From Rotaria sp. Silwood1 (lineage: Eukaryota; Rotifera; Eurotatoria; Philodinida; Philodinidae), in assembly GCA_905250075.1 (NCBI GenBank), contig CAJNOP010000002.1, forward strand, positions 6,375,565 through 6,439,564: a DNA stretch of 64,000 bases, given 5' to 3'. Both the position numbers and the translations under genes were made by a program. Positions 1 to 12,300 of this stretch are shown in pieces. Each line of letters starts with the position of its first letter. Positions within the stretch are counted from its first letter, which is position 1. The notes under the pieces were generated by a model that worked only from the letters and a program-made list of their open reading frames with translations, was not told the DNA's origin and made no database searches.

Positions 1-611
1 ATTTGCTACTGACACTATATTTCACATATGAAATAATCAATTCGAGTATAATCGAAAAGTGTTCGTTGTTATTTTTTCTATCGTTATTATGCATCATTTC
101 GAGACCTACACTTGCAACGGTAGTAAATGCCATTGAGCTATACGAAATTTGAAGAAATTTGCATTGTTATCGACTGACCGGTAACTGCTAACTAATAAAA
201 TAGTCAGTTTTCAATGTTTATGTATATAAATGTCCTTCGATAAATATTTTTATTAGTAGCCTTCAATAATATTATACTTTAGATAACAAGCGACATTATC
301 AAAATATACGATAAATTCATGGCAACGACTCATCAAATATTTCATTTTGACTTGATCTAAGTCGATAAGGCATATTTCGAATTTATTTAGAAACTTTGCC
401 TTGAAGTTCACTTAACAAAAGTCTATATGTAATCATTTACGTATTACGTTGACAACGCTCAATAAATACAATAGTTTTATTGATGAAATAGAAGAACATA
501 ACGCGCTAAAATAATACTGAATCAGTCACTAAAAAAACCATGATACACTACATAGAAGATTACTAAGAGATTTAAAAGAAAATATATGACTGCTGATTTA
601 GTCTATTGAGA
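1..611. other. Intergenic, nothing recognised
   Basis: AT-rich sequence downstream of the decarboxylase gene. No open frame with coding character, RNA gene or clear repeat was seen. Confidence 0.5.
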
Positions 612-2917
612 TTATTCTTGTGTTTCATGCTTTCGTTTCTTGTATTCTCTTGTACCTTCAATAGTTAGTACTAAACTTTTCGGTGCATCCATAGGTGACA
701 TAACAACTTCGACAAAATGAATTTTATCAGTTTCTTTCAATGCTTGCGTTATAGCTTTTTCGAATTCTTCTCGAGTTTTAACCATATCAGCAAAACTCGT
801 AACGGCTTGTTCTCGATTTTGTTTTAATCCATCACCAAAATATCCAAAACTCTTATGATAACGCCACATTTGAATATTATTATAAAGACGATCAGGACCG
901 TGAATAAGTTTTTCGATTGTATAGCCATCATTATTCAATACAATAATAACTATATTAGTTTTTACATCGTAACATTGATGATACTTCTTGGCATACAAGC
1001 TAAAATGAAACTTTGTTACTTTGCTTTTTGTCTACTTGCAATTTCTTACTAGAAAAGAACCATCTCCAACTAAAACAAAAACTCGACGATTTTGATCTTT
1101 TGCAGCTAATGCTGCACCTAAAGCTGCACCAACAGAATAACCGATTGAACCACATAATATTTGTGTTAAAAATGTAACACCGCGCGGTGCACGCATATTA
1201 AAAATACCTAAAGTATAAATTTGATTTTTGGAATACATTCATGTTTATAAAATTTACCAAATTCAGATGTTCCAGTTTCAGCAATAACGATTGAATTTTC
1301 TGGAATAAAGACTGATAATTTATGCCAGAAATATTCTTGTACAATTTCATATTGATGTTTGGAATCTAATATCGGTTTTTCAATTTCATATGGTTTACCT
1401 TTATATGAATAAATAATATCGGTTGGCCAATGTTCAGTTAAATCAGGTAAAAGTTCACGCATATCAACTTTATCATATATAGCATAAAAAATTTTGGTAT
1501 GATACGTATGGAATTCTATATAGAACAATTAATCGATGAGCAATTTTTGAAAAAAAACAAACGATTAGACAAGAAAAAGTAGTTACCAATAGTCTTTTTC
1601 TGTGATAAACGATACGTAAAACCACCTGTATTAAAATCACTATTCATTGAGCCAATAGAAAGAATAAGATCTGCATCATACACTTCTTCCTGTACTTGTT
1701 CTGTTGAACAATTTCCTGCAAAAACGCCACGAAATTGTGGATGATCTTCATCAATACCACCTTTAGCCATATGTGTTACATAAACAGGTAACTGAGTATG
1801 TTCAATAAATTTTAAAACTTTGTTCATTATATCATGTCGAACAGCACATCTAATATTAAAAAAAGATTATATGATGAAAATGGAACAATTAAACTTAAGA
1901 AAATATTGTTTCTTACGCGTCAACAATAACAATCATACGTTCAGCCTTTTTAACAAGATCAAGTACATTTTCAAGAGCTGCTTGATGTTCATTTTTTGGA
2001 TTTCGCACAAGTGATAAATTAAGTGGTTTAATAGATGATGAATCAAGATTGACCTCGTAACCACTAAGATCTACAGCTAAACCTATATAAACTGGTCGAC
2101 CTTTAAGCAAACTAAACACAAAAACAAAGTATCTACAATTGTTTGTCACTATGAAGAATATCACCATTGAGTAAGAATACGATCGATCTCTTCAACAGCA
2201 TTTTCTTTTGTTAAAGTTGCTTGAGCAATCTATGAACATATTTAAAAATGCTAATTTAGTATTCAGAAAAAGTATTTACCGTGACTTCTTTATACATATT
2301 TGCAAAAACTTGAAAATCACCATTACCAAGTGTATAATGAAGAATAGCACTGCTGATTTGCGATGTAGTCGGAGGTGTTCCAACAATATGTACCACCGAT
2401 ACCATTTCAGCATATGAACCAGCAATACCTTTGTATATAAAAGATCATTTCTAGAAAATTTAAACAAATGTAACTTTACCATTTATAGCTGATAGTTCAC
2501 CGACACCAAATGTTGTCACAAGAGCCTGGATTATTTTATCCAAAACAAAAAACGATAGAATGTTTTGTACATATATAAATTAACTTACACCAATGCCTCG
2601 AATACGAGCATATCCATCGGCTGTATAGGATGCATTCAATTCATTGCAGTTATTGCCCCATTGAATACCACCAAAATCTATGTCCAAATGAAGAGTATTA
2701 ATAAGTATGATTTACATACAGAATCTTACCTTCGATCTGATCAAGAAATGGCTAGAAGAAAAGCGAAAAGAATCAATTTTAGATTTATAAAAAGATACAG
2801 AAATTAGAGATACTATACCAAGTTATAATCACCAGGCACTCCGAAAATTATGTCAATACCCAACGATTTCAATCGTCGAAGTAAATTATTACCAATAGTC
2901 ATCTTTGAAGACGACAT
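612..2917 (-). CDS. Pyruvate/indolepyruvate decarboxylase-type ThDP enzyme
   Basis: This is a multi-exon gene for a thiamine-diphosphate 2-oxo-acid decarboxylase, which converts pyruvate or a related 2-oxo acid to an aldehyde and CO2. Clear exons include 2819-2917 (starts MSSSKMTIG, then FGVPGDYNL), a 22-nt micro-exon 2730-2751, 2589-2677 ([14 protein letters not shown]), 2480-2525 ([16 protein letters not shown]) and 2280-2428 (GNGDF). Later exons carry [29 protein letters not shown] and VGDGS, and the last exon carries the ThDP/Mg [13 protein letters not shown]. Splice phases join in frame to a TAA at 612. The start is the first ATG of the exon holding the conserved N-terminus. The usual HH pair reads HY ([11 protein letters not shown]). 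Animals normally lack this family, so horizontal origin from fungi or bacteria with later intron gain is inferred. The true substrate cannot be told from sequence alone. Confidence 0.93.
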
Positions 2918-5815
2918 TTTGTGTTAAAAAATTAATTTTTATCTGAAATGAAAATAGAGATGCATTACACACATTAAAATATTATTGAAAAGTGTACTAG
3001 AAGAACATTTTCTTTAGTTGAATACAAACATGTAAAGCAATGAGCAAAAACACTGTAGTGTGGTAACATGTCGAGGCATTGATAGATTGAAAGAACAGAA
3101 GGAAAAAAGTATTGTATCGTATATATGTACCGATCTCGAATAACCCCCGAAAAGTGCACTTTCATAAATCTACATTGGAGAATCTGTTCCTCCATTTCAT
3201 CAACAAGTGATTTAGATGTCGTGGTTAACTGAATCATTGAACTTGGTTTCGACTACAAGTTGCAAGTAGCATGTACTACAATTTCTGTCGAGTAAGTGGT
3301 GAGAATAATGTGTTGATATTATCCAAGGAGAACAAAAACTGATTGCAATCAACGTAATCACCGGCAATTATTGGAAAGCAGAATTTTTTTGAAACACCTC
3401 TTTTCACAAAACAATTGGTTGGTTGTATTAGCGAGAACACTACCTTGAGATGTTATACCTCTCGTTGGCTGAGATAGTACAAATTTTCTAAATTCTATTC
3501 AGTAAAACAGAAAAGAGAAGGACAAAAAAATGCAAAACTCAAATGCGTTTTATATTTCATCTATTTTTAAATGTTTTGATAAATTTTAATTTTTCATTGT
3601 CAATAAAATTGAAATTTTCCTGATTACAATCATAAAAGAAGTAGCCAGAGTTGTCAAAATGCAGCCACACTCACTAGTTTTTATCACCAGAGTTCCATCT
3701 CAAAGTAAAACCAAATGGATATTCAGAATCAGTACGGAAAAACAGTGCCAGATCATCTGTATATCAGCAAAAATGTTCCAATAAGAAAAGTAGGTGTGCT
3801 CCTTGCCCCGATATTTTTTGATAAGTTTTGTTTTTGCGCTTTATTCGGCATGCATTTTTTCGTAAAACACTTTTTGTTTAAATATATATGATTTGACATA
3901 GCTTTTGTCTTGATTTCGAAATACTTGCTGTTTTGGTCTAAACTTGCGCTATGCAGAAAACATACCTGTCAAATATCGAAACATTTTTGCATTTTTTGTA
4001 CAATTCTGTTATTGAAATTAAAAAAAAACAATTTTTTCAATAGCAAAAACAAAATCTAAAAAACGTCTACAAAAGTACATTTGAATTTTGAGCTCAAGTG
4101 ATTCTGATGAGACAAGATATACATTCCCAATTATTCTAATAAAAAACAACATAGATTTACAAAAAGGACCATTCGTATATGTTCGGAATCTCATTTCTAG
4201 ATAAAACTCTTACTCTTCTACCTTCTCTTCGCATTATACAATTACATCTATTTGATCTCAAGTCAAGATTAATTACAAGATTGACTTAGACTTTTTATTT
4301 AAGTACCGCGAATGATTAATCATTATTTACTACAATTAAAAGTTTTAGTTTTTTAATACTATTGAAAAATACCGGAAATGAGTCTTTTGACAAAATGCTT
4401 CATTTATTAACTGTTTCTTATTTAGAATCCACTATAATTATTGTACTGTGTTAGTAGCTGAATCAAAGTTTGGGTAAGAATATATATTCGACTATATAAA
4501 TCAAAATACAAGACAAATACACAAGCACTTACTGAATCTTAGAAAATAGATAATCTATAGATGGAAGCATTCTACTAGCCGATTCATTTCAATTTTAATA
4601 AATAGTACAAAAAAGACTGACAATCTTTCTTTAAGTAAAAACTGATTGATCATGTATTCTACTTAAATAAAGTTTTTAATAATCATTCTTGTCATTAATC
4701 TTGATTTGAAAGCAAAAAAATAGAACATAGATTACAAAAATCAACGAAAAGATTTTGGTTGGAAGATGTATGCTTAAGCTGTCCGTTTTGAACGGAATAT
4801 TTTTTCTTTATTAATTTAGAATCCAATCGAATAATATTTTTACACTCAGTTTGTGATTTTAAATTAAAATAAACTATTCACAGATATTACAGAAAATACA
4901 TGTATAAGAAAAACGTGAGAAGTTTCGAAAAATAATGGGATTGTTTTTGTCATAGATTTGACCTTAGTGATAAGTTGACCATTTTCACTAAACAGTGATC
5001 CAATTGAGATAAAAACTATATATTTATAATCAGCGTATAAAATCATATCTAAATAAAATGAAAATAAAATCTACTCAGATTTTACATTCTCCTGACCTTA
5101 CTTTAAATATGATCGATTCAACCGTCTATAGCATAAGATTGTTGCTCTGTTAAACAGCTAATACGAGTAGAATTATCAGAAATAACTGGAATCTATTACT
5201 TCACAGTGTCAAAATAATTGAGAGCAATCAATGGCAAACATTGAAAACCAAAAAAAAAAATTCAAGCAATAAATAAATTCAGCCTCTTCTTTCTTCATCG
5301 TACCACGCATTTTCTTGTCCTTGCTGTTTGACATACCTTTTTGTCTAGTCTCCTGTTTCTTCACATAAATGTTGTTGCTCATAACAATTCGATATCATAA
5401 GTGATTCATTATTTTGGTCCTTCTCCTGAAGGTCTAAATAAATCATAACAGATTTGTTTTTCATTGAAGGACTCTTTCAATTTCAAATATTCAATACATT
5501 CATGGATGTGTTTCCCTTGAATTGAATAGGTATCAGATATGCCAATTTATCAAATACAAACAAAATTATATCCAATGATCATGAACACTTATGCAGTTTT
5601 ACATTTATTTCAGTCGAAAAACGTTGTACAGACAAACAGGGGCAAAGACAAAAAAACTGCTAATAATAATGAGACCAATCACATGAGGAATGTTTCTTTT
5701 CCTCAACATGTTAAACAACTTGAAGAGTATTAGAAAGATAAAGAACAACAAAAAAAAAAGATCAGGAAATAACGAGACATAATATACAAAAACCAAAAAT
5801 CCAAATAAGATTAAT
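2918..5815. other. Intergenic, contains one foldback repeat
   Basis: About 2.9 kb of AT-rich sequence between the decarboxylase start and the 3' end of SNW1. It holds an inverted-repeat element near 4205-4720 (separate entry). A lysine-rich open stretch on the minus strand near 5275-5370 (MSNSKDKKMRGT) looks faintly coding but has no exon partners. Nothing else was recognised. Confidence 0.5.
4205..4720. repeat. Foldback/MITE-like element, family F1 copy 1
   Basis: The left arm, around 4250-4330, contains TCAAGATTAATTACAAGA. It recurs in inverted orientation around 4625-4715 as TCAAGATTAATGACAAGA after reverse complement. The match then continues through TTTATTTAAGTA. The left arm also resembles the arms of the element at 12605-13018, so the two belong to one family. 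Exact ends and target-site duplication are not clear. Confidence 0.6.
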
Positions 5816-8158
5816 TTATTTCTTGCGACGTTTTTCACTACTTCGTTCTTCTCGATCATCGGCATTACTCCGTTTCGACGATGAAACTGACGATGAATTA
5901 GCTGACGGAGCCGAACTACCTGTACCACCATGTCGTACATCTTTCAAGAAACCAGTTAAACCGAATGGATCTTCTTCACGTTGAAACTGTACAGGACCAT
6001 CACGTGGTGCTGCTCGATCAGCTCCTTTGAAGCCACGGTCTTGTTCAAATCTAAATAAATAATAATATTCAAATTCTTTTAATAAATAAAGAAAAGAAAA
6101 AAAGTCGAACCGTTTCGAAGCATTAATTAAAGCTTCAGTATCCTCAAAATTATCTTTCGTTGTTTTTGTTGGTTTATAAATTTGAGAAGCAACAGCAGTT
6201 GATGTATTCCAAGGTTGATCATACACATTATAAGCTTCATCATCACCCAAACCACTACCAAAACCCTACACAAATAGCAAAACAAAAACAATATTTAGTC
6301 ATTGACGAAAAACAACGATATGAATAACAAAAACTCTTACCGCTGACATATTAAACAAACGTTGATCATATTGAACACCTGTATTACTTGCAGTTTGTAC
6401 ACCTAATGCAATCTGTTCACTAATATCACGTTCTTTTGGACGATTTCTACAATAAATAGAGAGAAGAAAAAAGACGAGAGCATAACAATTTTTATGTCGA
6501 TTATTTGTTAAATACCGTTTATCGCCTCCAGCTCGTTGAAGAGCAGCAGCACGTTGTCGTTCTTTCTGTCTTTCCTGTCGAATTTCATCTCGTTCAGCAC
6601 TTTGATCATCACTCTTATCTAAAAGAAAGAAAAAAAAACAAAAGAAAAACATTTTTTTCAAGTTAAATAAATAATTTACCTGCAGGACGAATGCCAGCTC
6701 GATTTGTTCGAGCATGAAGAGCTAATTCACGTAATCGTTCTTCTTTTTCTTCTTTTTGTTTTTTAGCTATTTGTTTTTCTACTTTAGCACGCATATCTAC
6801 TGCTTCACGAGCCTAAAAAGAAGAAGAGAAAAAAAAAAGGCAAAGTCTTCCCTCGGTTCATAAAATAAATCTCACTTTTAGATCAGCGGTATATAAAGCT
6901 TCAGCAAGTTTAGCGAAATTTTCATTGATATGTGTACTTTGAAGACCACGACCATCAGCTGCTAAACGTTTATCAAGTGGAATAGTATAACCCTAAAAGA
7001 ATTCAAACTTTGTCATAATAAAATAAAAACGAAAATCATACTTTAGCGTTTTTCCAATTGGATATACATGGTGGAATCTTCCAATCTTGTTGTTCTTTTA
7101 CAGTAACTTTTCGTGTTGGTGAATGAAGAATTGGTGCTGGAGGACTTGGAGGTCCACGAGGAATCTTCTTATTAATTCTAATAGATTAAATAGATAATGG
7201 AACTTATAATTTTGTTTTGTTTTTTTTACTCACTTAAATCGAGGTGGTTCCATAGGATCTTTTTGAACTTCAACCATTTGAATAATACGTTGTTTAGCAC
7301 CGGAATTAAATGCAGCTCCTTGCTGCGAAGGTGTATAACGGATATATTGAACAGGTGCTTGTTTTTCTGCATGTTGAACAGGTAAAGCAGATGATACTTT
7401 AGATGATACGAGTGCTTCGAGTGCTTGACGAGTTTTTTCTGTTTTCTTAAAAGAAAAAAACCTCAATAAGACATGACTGAATTCAATATAAATAAAAGTT
7501 TATTTACTTCTTTTAATTCTTCGTCTGATGGTTTTTGTAAACTTGGATCATCTTCACGAACTTCTTTAGGTAATAAATCGACAAAACTTGAATAAACAAT
7601 CTAACAAAAATAAAAATTAAGTATATAAAACAAGAAATGATCAAACTTACTTTACTGCCTTTGACATTTTGTTTAACGATAGCATCAAATTTTGGTTTTC
7701 CATCAGCATCAACTTGAAGTTGAATTGCATTTGATGTTTGATTTTTGGTAAGACCCATATTAAGTGGATATTGTGCCATATGGATTTCGGGAAATGCACC
7801 ACCATCACCAAACATCTAACGAGAAAGAGAGATGATGAAAAAAACAAGTAAATTGAAATTCTTAACATACATCTGGTCTGCGTGGTACAAAATCATGACG
7901 ATGACCATAGGGTGGTACAACGAATTTTGAAACAACTGCAACCTGTAAAATAAAAAAACGTGTTTTTTATTTATAAAAATTAGATAAAAAAAAACACGAA
8001 TGAACTCACTTCATTTCTTTTTGGTTTATTATTGATTTCATCGTCTTCACGATCATAACCCGGCATTGATGGTTGAGGAAGAACTCTGAAGAAAAAAACA
8101 GCGAATATTAGAAACTATAGGTGACAAGATCTAGTTATTCTTACTGTGTCAATGACAT
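5816..8158 (-). CDS. SNW1: SNW domain protein SNW1/SKIP (Prp45), spliceosome factor
   Basis: This is an essential nuclear spliceosome component and transcriptional coregulator of the SKIP/Prp45 family. The start exon encodes MSLTQ (ATG at 8156-8158) and splices into RVLPQPSMPGYD. Following exons give the N-terminal region (VVPPYGHRHDFVPRRPD, FGDGGAFPEIHMAQYP). The SNW core follows, with QYIRYTPSQQG, PPRFKINKKIPRGPPSPPAP and the family signature SNWKNAKGYTIPLDKRLAADG. Next come a charged helical segment (AREAVDMRAKVEKQIAKKQ), DEIRQERQKERQR and the ending EEDPFGLTGFLKDVRHG, with a Ser-rich basic tail closing in EKRRKK. All introns are short GT-AG. It is complete and close to the length of animal orthologues, with no odd features. 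Confidence 0.96.
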
Positions 8159-9306
8159 GTTACGATGTTGTCAATAAATGAAATATCTTAAAAAAGAAAG
8201 AATAAATTGCTTCCGTTTATCTCAGTTTTTATAAATTCTTAATAGTTCTTGCGAAGTTTTAGTTAAGAAACAATATTTCGTAAGTTAGCCATAGTTGTTT
8301 TTTTTTGTATATAATTTATCTGTTACTGATTGGTCTCTGTTAATATTACAAGACGCCATCTGCATGCATGATTCATCATTAACACATAATGGAGGTCATA
8401 CAACTGATAACAAACGACATCTTTATAGTTATTGCCACTATACAAAATTATGTTAAGACTTCAAAATTTAGTTATGAATTATTCAAATTAATCAACATAT
8501 GTTGAGATCAGTTTATTTGTTGGCGAATCATTGTTTTGAAACAGGCTTTTTAATAGTTCTTCCAGATGTTGAAGCTAGTTATCAGTGAAACACTTAAAAA
8601 TGTTATGCAATAAAAGAGAAACTAAACTAACGACAGTATTTGCACAAGTTACCTCTCTCCCTCCAGAAATTAAATATCATTTACATCTTTATTGGCCTTT
8701 ATCGAGTTTTTCTAACAGTTTGCATGAGCACATAGCTTTTATGGAGTATTATTCAGTATTACATGTCGTAATTTATACACTCAAAAAAAAACCCACAAGT
8801 ATAGAAAACATGAAATATCGATATTGTAAAGCATAAATTTTGTATTTCAATCAAACAGAAGCTCACAGGTACCGTATTTGTGTCTATTCTTTTTTTGTTG
8901 TGTCTTTGAGACATGTTTAGAATGTTTTAAAATTATACACATAACAGTTTGTTTTTTCTAATTTTTAATATGTAGACAAAAACAGCAGCGGTTCAGACTT
9001 CGGAAAAAGAAATTTCGGAAGTTTCGAAGATTTCATGCAGTTGTGTCCTGAATTGTACGTTACTTCCTAAAATGATATAATTTCCGAAATTTTTGAAATT
9101 TCCTTAGTTATGTACTTACAGAAATTTCTGAAACTATAAAAATTTCTAAAATTTCTGTAATTTCCAATATATCTAAAAACTTTTGATTTGTACTGCTGTA
9201 TATTTAGCGAGTTGATGGAAATTTCAGAAATTTGGGTAATTTTCTTTTTTGAAAATCTGGACATACTTCGAAAAAAACTATTTTAGATTGATTTGAATCA
9301 ATACAA
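8159..9306. promoter_or_regulatory. Intergenic with GAAATTTC-rich cluster before the first receptor gene
   Basis: The gap separates SNW1 (-) and receptor-like gene A (+), which diverge from it. In the 300 bp before the ATG at 9307 (about 9003-9235) the palindromic word GAAATTTC and close variants recur many times. The pattern resembles heat-shock-element half sites but with irregular spacing. It may equally be simple AT-rich repetition. No other feature was seen. Confidence 0.35.
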
Positions 9307-12300
9307 ATGCAGTTAAACTTATATGTTTCCTTGTTGGGTTTATTTTTTCTATGTCTGGTTGTTATGACGCAAGTTCCTAACTGCACATATACAGAAGACT
9401 ATATTTGTGGCGGTAGTATTCCAGGTTATAATGGAATTCATACTAAATATGAATGTTCAGTTGAACCTTTTTCATCAGTTCAATTACCGTCATGTGAAAA
9501 TGGAAATCGTAATGATACCGTATATTGGTTTTGGTATGACGATGTTTGTCGTAGCCACACACTCCTCAGTAAATTTTTTGCAGCTGTTGACCCTACCAAT
9601 ATTTCTTACTGCCTTTATAGACCGAATATAAGTATCACAAATGATTCTTGTTCAAAGAATTATAATTTTACTAGAGAATGGATAACAATCAACAGAATAG
9701 ATAACTCTTCACAAAAATACCTATGCTTCTATTCGAAAAATCAGGCATTCATGGTGCCTTCTTCTGGTATTATTTATTCAATAAATGTTTCAGGTAAATT
9801 CATCTGATTTTATTTAGTGAGACTTAATAAAAAGCTAATAAAACATATGCAGTTATAAAATAATAAATATTTTGATATGATGAAACTTATTTATAACTTT
9901 TAATTAAAAGTGTTCAATTTAATCTTCAACGCCTACAATATAATTAGTTTGATAAATTTTTGCTGCTCACTAAGATCTGTGACCATTTTTAACTGTATCA
10001 ATCTGTTAGAACACTGTTTGAAAAATAGAGACAAAGCTTTTATCAAATTTTCTTTTGATACAACAGTTAATTCAACCATAATTTCTTCACATTGTTAGAA
10101 AAAGAAAGAATGATCTTAATCTCGCAATATAAATTAAGTAATATTTCATTTCATTATTTTTCTTCAAAGCTTAGCGTCACACATAAAAAGAGTGCTGATC
10201 TAAAGTGCATTACATCAGATATATATATATAACATGGACTGCAAAAGTCTTCGTAAAAATGTCAAACGGTGCTAGATCATATCGTCGACATCTAGGTCAG
10301 TCTAGCTTTTCTTTTTATTAGAAAATATCATATGTGAGCTACAACAAATTCCGTACTACAAATGTTTCAAAAAACGAACCACAAAAGCATTCAAAGCTCA
10401 AAATCGAATGCCTTTAAAAAACTTTCTTCTAACTTCACCATTGCGTGACATCATTTTCTAATTTCGATGAACTTTTTTTTGTATCGAAAAAGAATTATGT
10501 TTGAAATCACACAGGTGCTCTTTCGAATGATGTATTAGCAGTTAAATTTACTTTTAATTTTTATACAATAATATTGTTTTTCTTGAAAGAGATTGAATAA
10601 ATGACATGATATATTTTGAGCAAATAGTACTAAAAAGAATTTAGTCCATACAAATTTTCTAGAAATAGTGAATACAGGATCTAGAGCCTGTATAAAATAT
10701 TCTACTGACAAAGCTAGCATTGATAGACGTTTTGATTTGTTATATTGTAATTTCTTGTTTTCCTTAAATTTGCTCGATGTAGCTAAAGATAATAAAAAAA
10801 ATTCTGATTTTTGTCTAGTTGCAAAATCTTTACTTAGAGGCATTGGGTTTTTAGCTTTTAATGCTTCTAAAATTTATTCTTCTGAAATTTGTAGTTCACA
10901 TATGGTTCTATTCAACAAAAACAAAAACTTAATTGGTTTACAAGTCAACAATATAGTTGAGCAAAGTTTGACACTTTGGTGAAAATGTTTTGCATTGCAT
11001 ACTGATTCAAATCTAGAACCGAAAGGTTTTTTTTGTAGTTCTCATTAAAAAATGACTATTTCTCATAATCTTTAAGACTATTTTTTTTAATAGTACACAT
11101 TAAATAGTCAGAATCTATTCTTCGAAACACTTCTGATATTCAATTCACAATGTCTTTTACTGTGCACCTAGTCAAACACTACAATATCATTATATATTCA
11201 CTAGATTACACTTTTTTAATGAGATATATCAATATAGACGAGTTAAAATTTTTCCATAGCTTATATACGTCTATAGGACCAAGTGGCATATTTTATCTTT
11301 ATAGTTATAAAATACATCTAACAATGAGCTAAATGAATCTTTATTATGAACTTTACGGTTGCTTTCTTTTACTTGTACTTCAATACCATGTCCTTGAACA
11401 ATATTTGAGAGAACATTAGGATCATTAAAATTGACCCATGAAAGATATTTCCAGTTTCGAAGGTAACGATTTTCTTTGCGAATATTTTTCAAATCATGCA
11501 AATTATTGATGTTCTGATCAATGTTTGACTCTTTCAGAATTTATCTATTATACACAGATCAATGACGTCTATTTTTACGACAGAATTACAATTTTTTTCT
11601 TTCGCTAATAATGATACATATAATAGAAGACTGTAATACTGATAGAAAAGAGTACGGAGATTTCCTCACCTATATTACCGCCAATAACAGAAAAAAAGAG
11701 ATTAGAAAAGAATGCATATTTGCAAAAATAAAGTATATATAATTAGGTCTGCATAATAAAGACGTTCTGAAAATATGAAATGCTGATCAAAACGTCAACT
11801 TATATTTTATTTACAAAAAATAACCAAGAAAATAATTAAGTGATGAATATAAAAGAGTTCCAAATGATGTTTTAGATCCGACAACTTTGGTAACAACATC
11901 TTCCTCCAGTGCACCTTCAACAATAAGTGGTTTAACTATTACTATTAGAAACTTCTCAACAACGGAACGTATTACTTCAGGTGAGCAATTTGATCTTTCG
12001 AAGTAATTACAAGTCAAGAGAAGATATCCTTCTACTTTGTACAACATAGTATATCAATGTTATTGTCGAAACTAAGTACCAGATTATGATAAGTTTTTTA
12101 CGAAGTAGGCAACAGATAAAATCTTGAAAATTTGGTCTCTAAGACAACAAGTTCTTCGTTATATTCAAGCCTATTTATCTCTGTCGTTCTGGTGAATTTT
12201 CCAATATTGCTTTAAAAATTAGTTATAGAAATCGTTTTGCCTTTGGAAAATCATCATCGGAGTTATATTTATTTTCAACATTTCACTAATATGAACATGA

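Noticed and set aside
10668-10982. 104-codon plus-strand frame within the gene A interval
   Set aside because: No usable phase-1 splice sites link it to gene A and no homologue is recognised.
11271-12047. Two minus-strand frames with protein-like composition
   Set aside because: They cannot be joined into a gene and match no family I know; treated as possible debris only.
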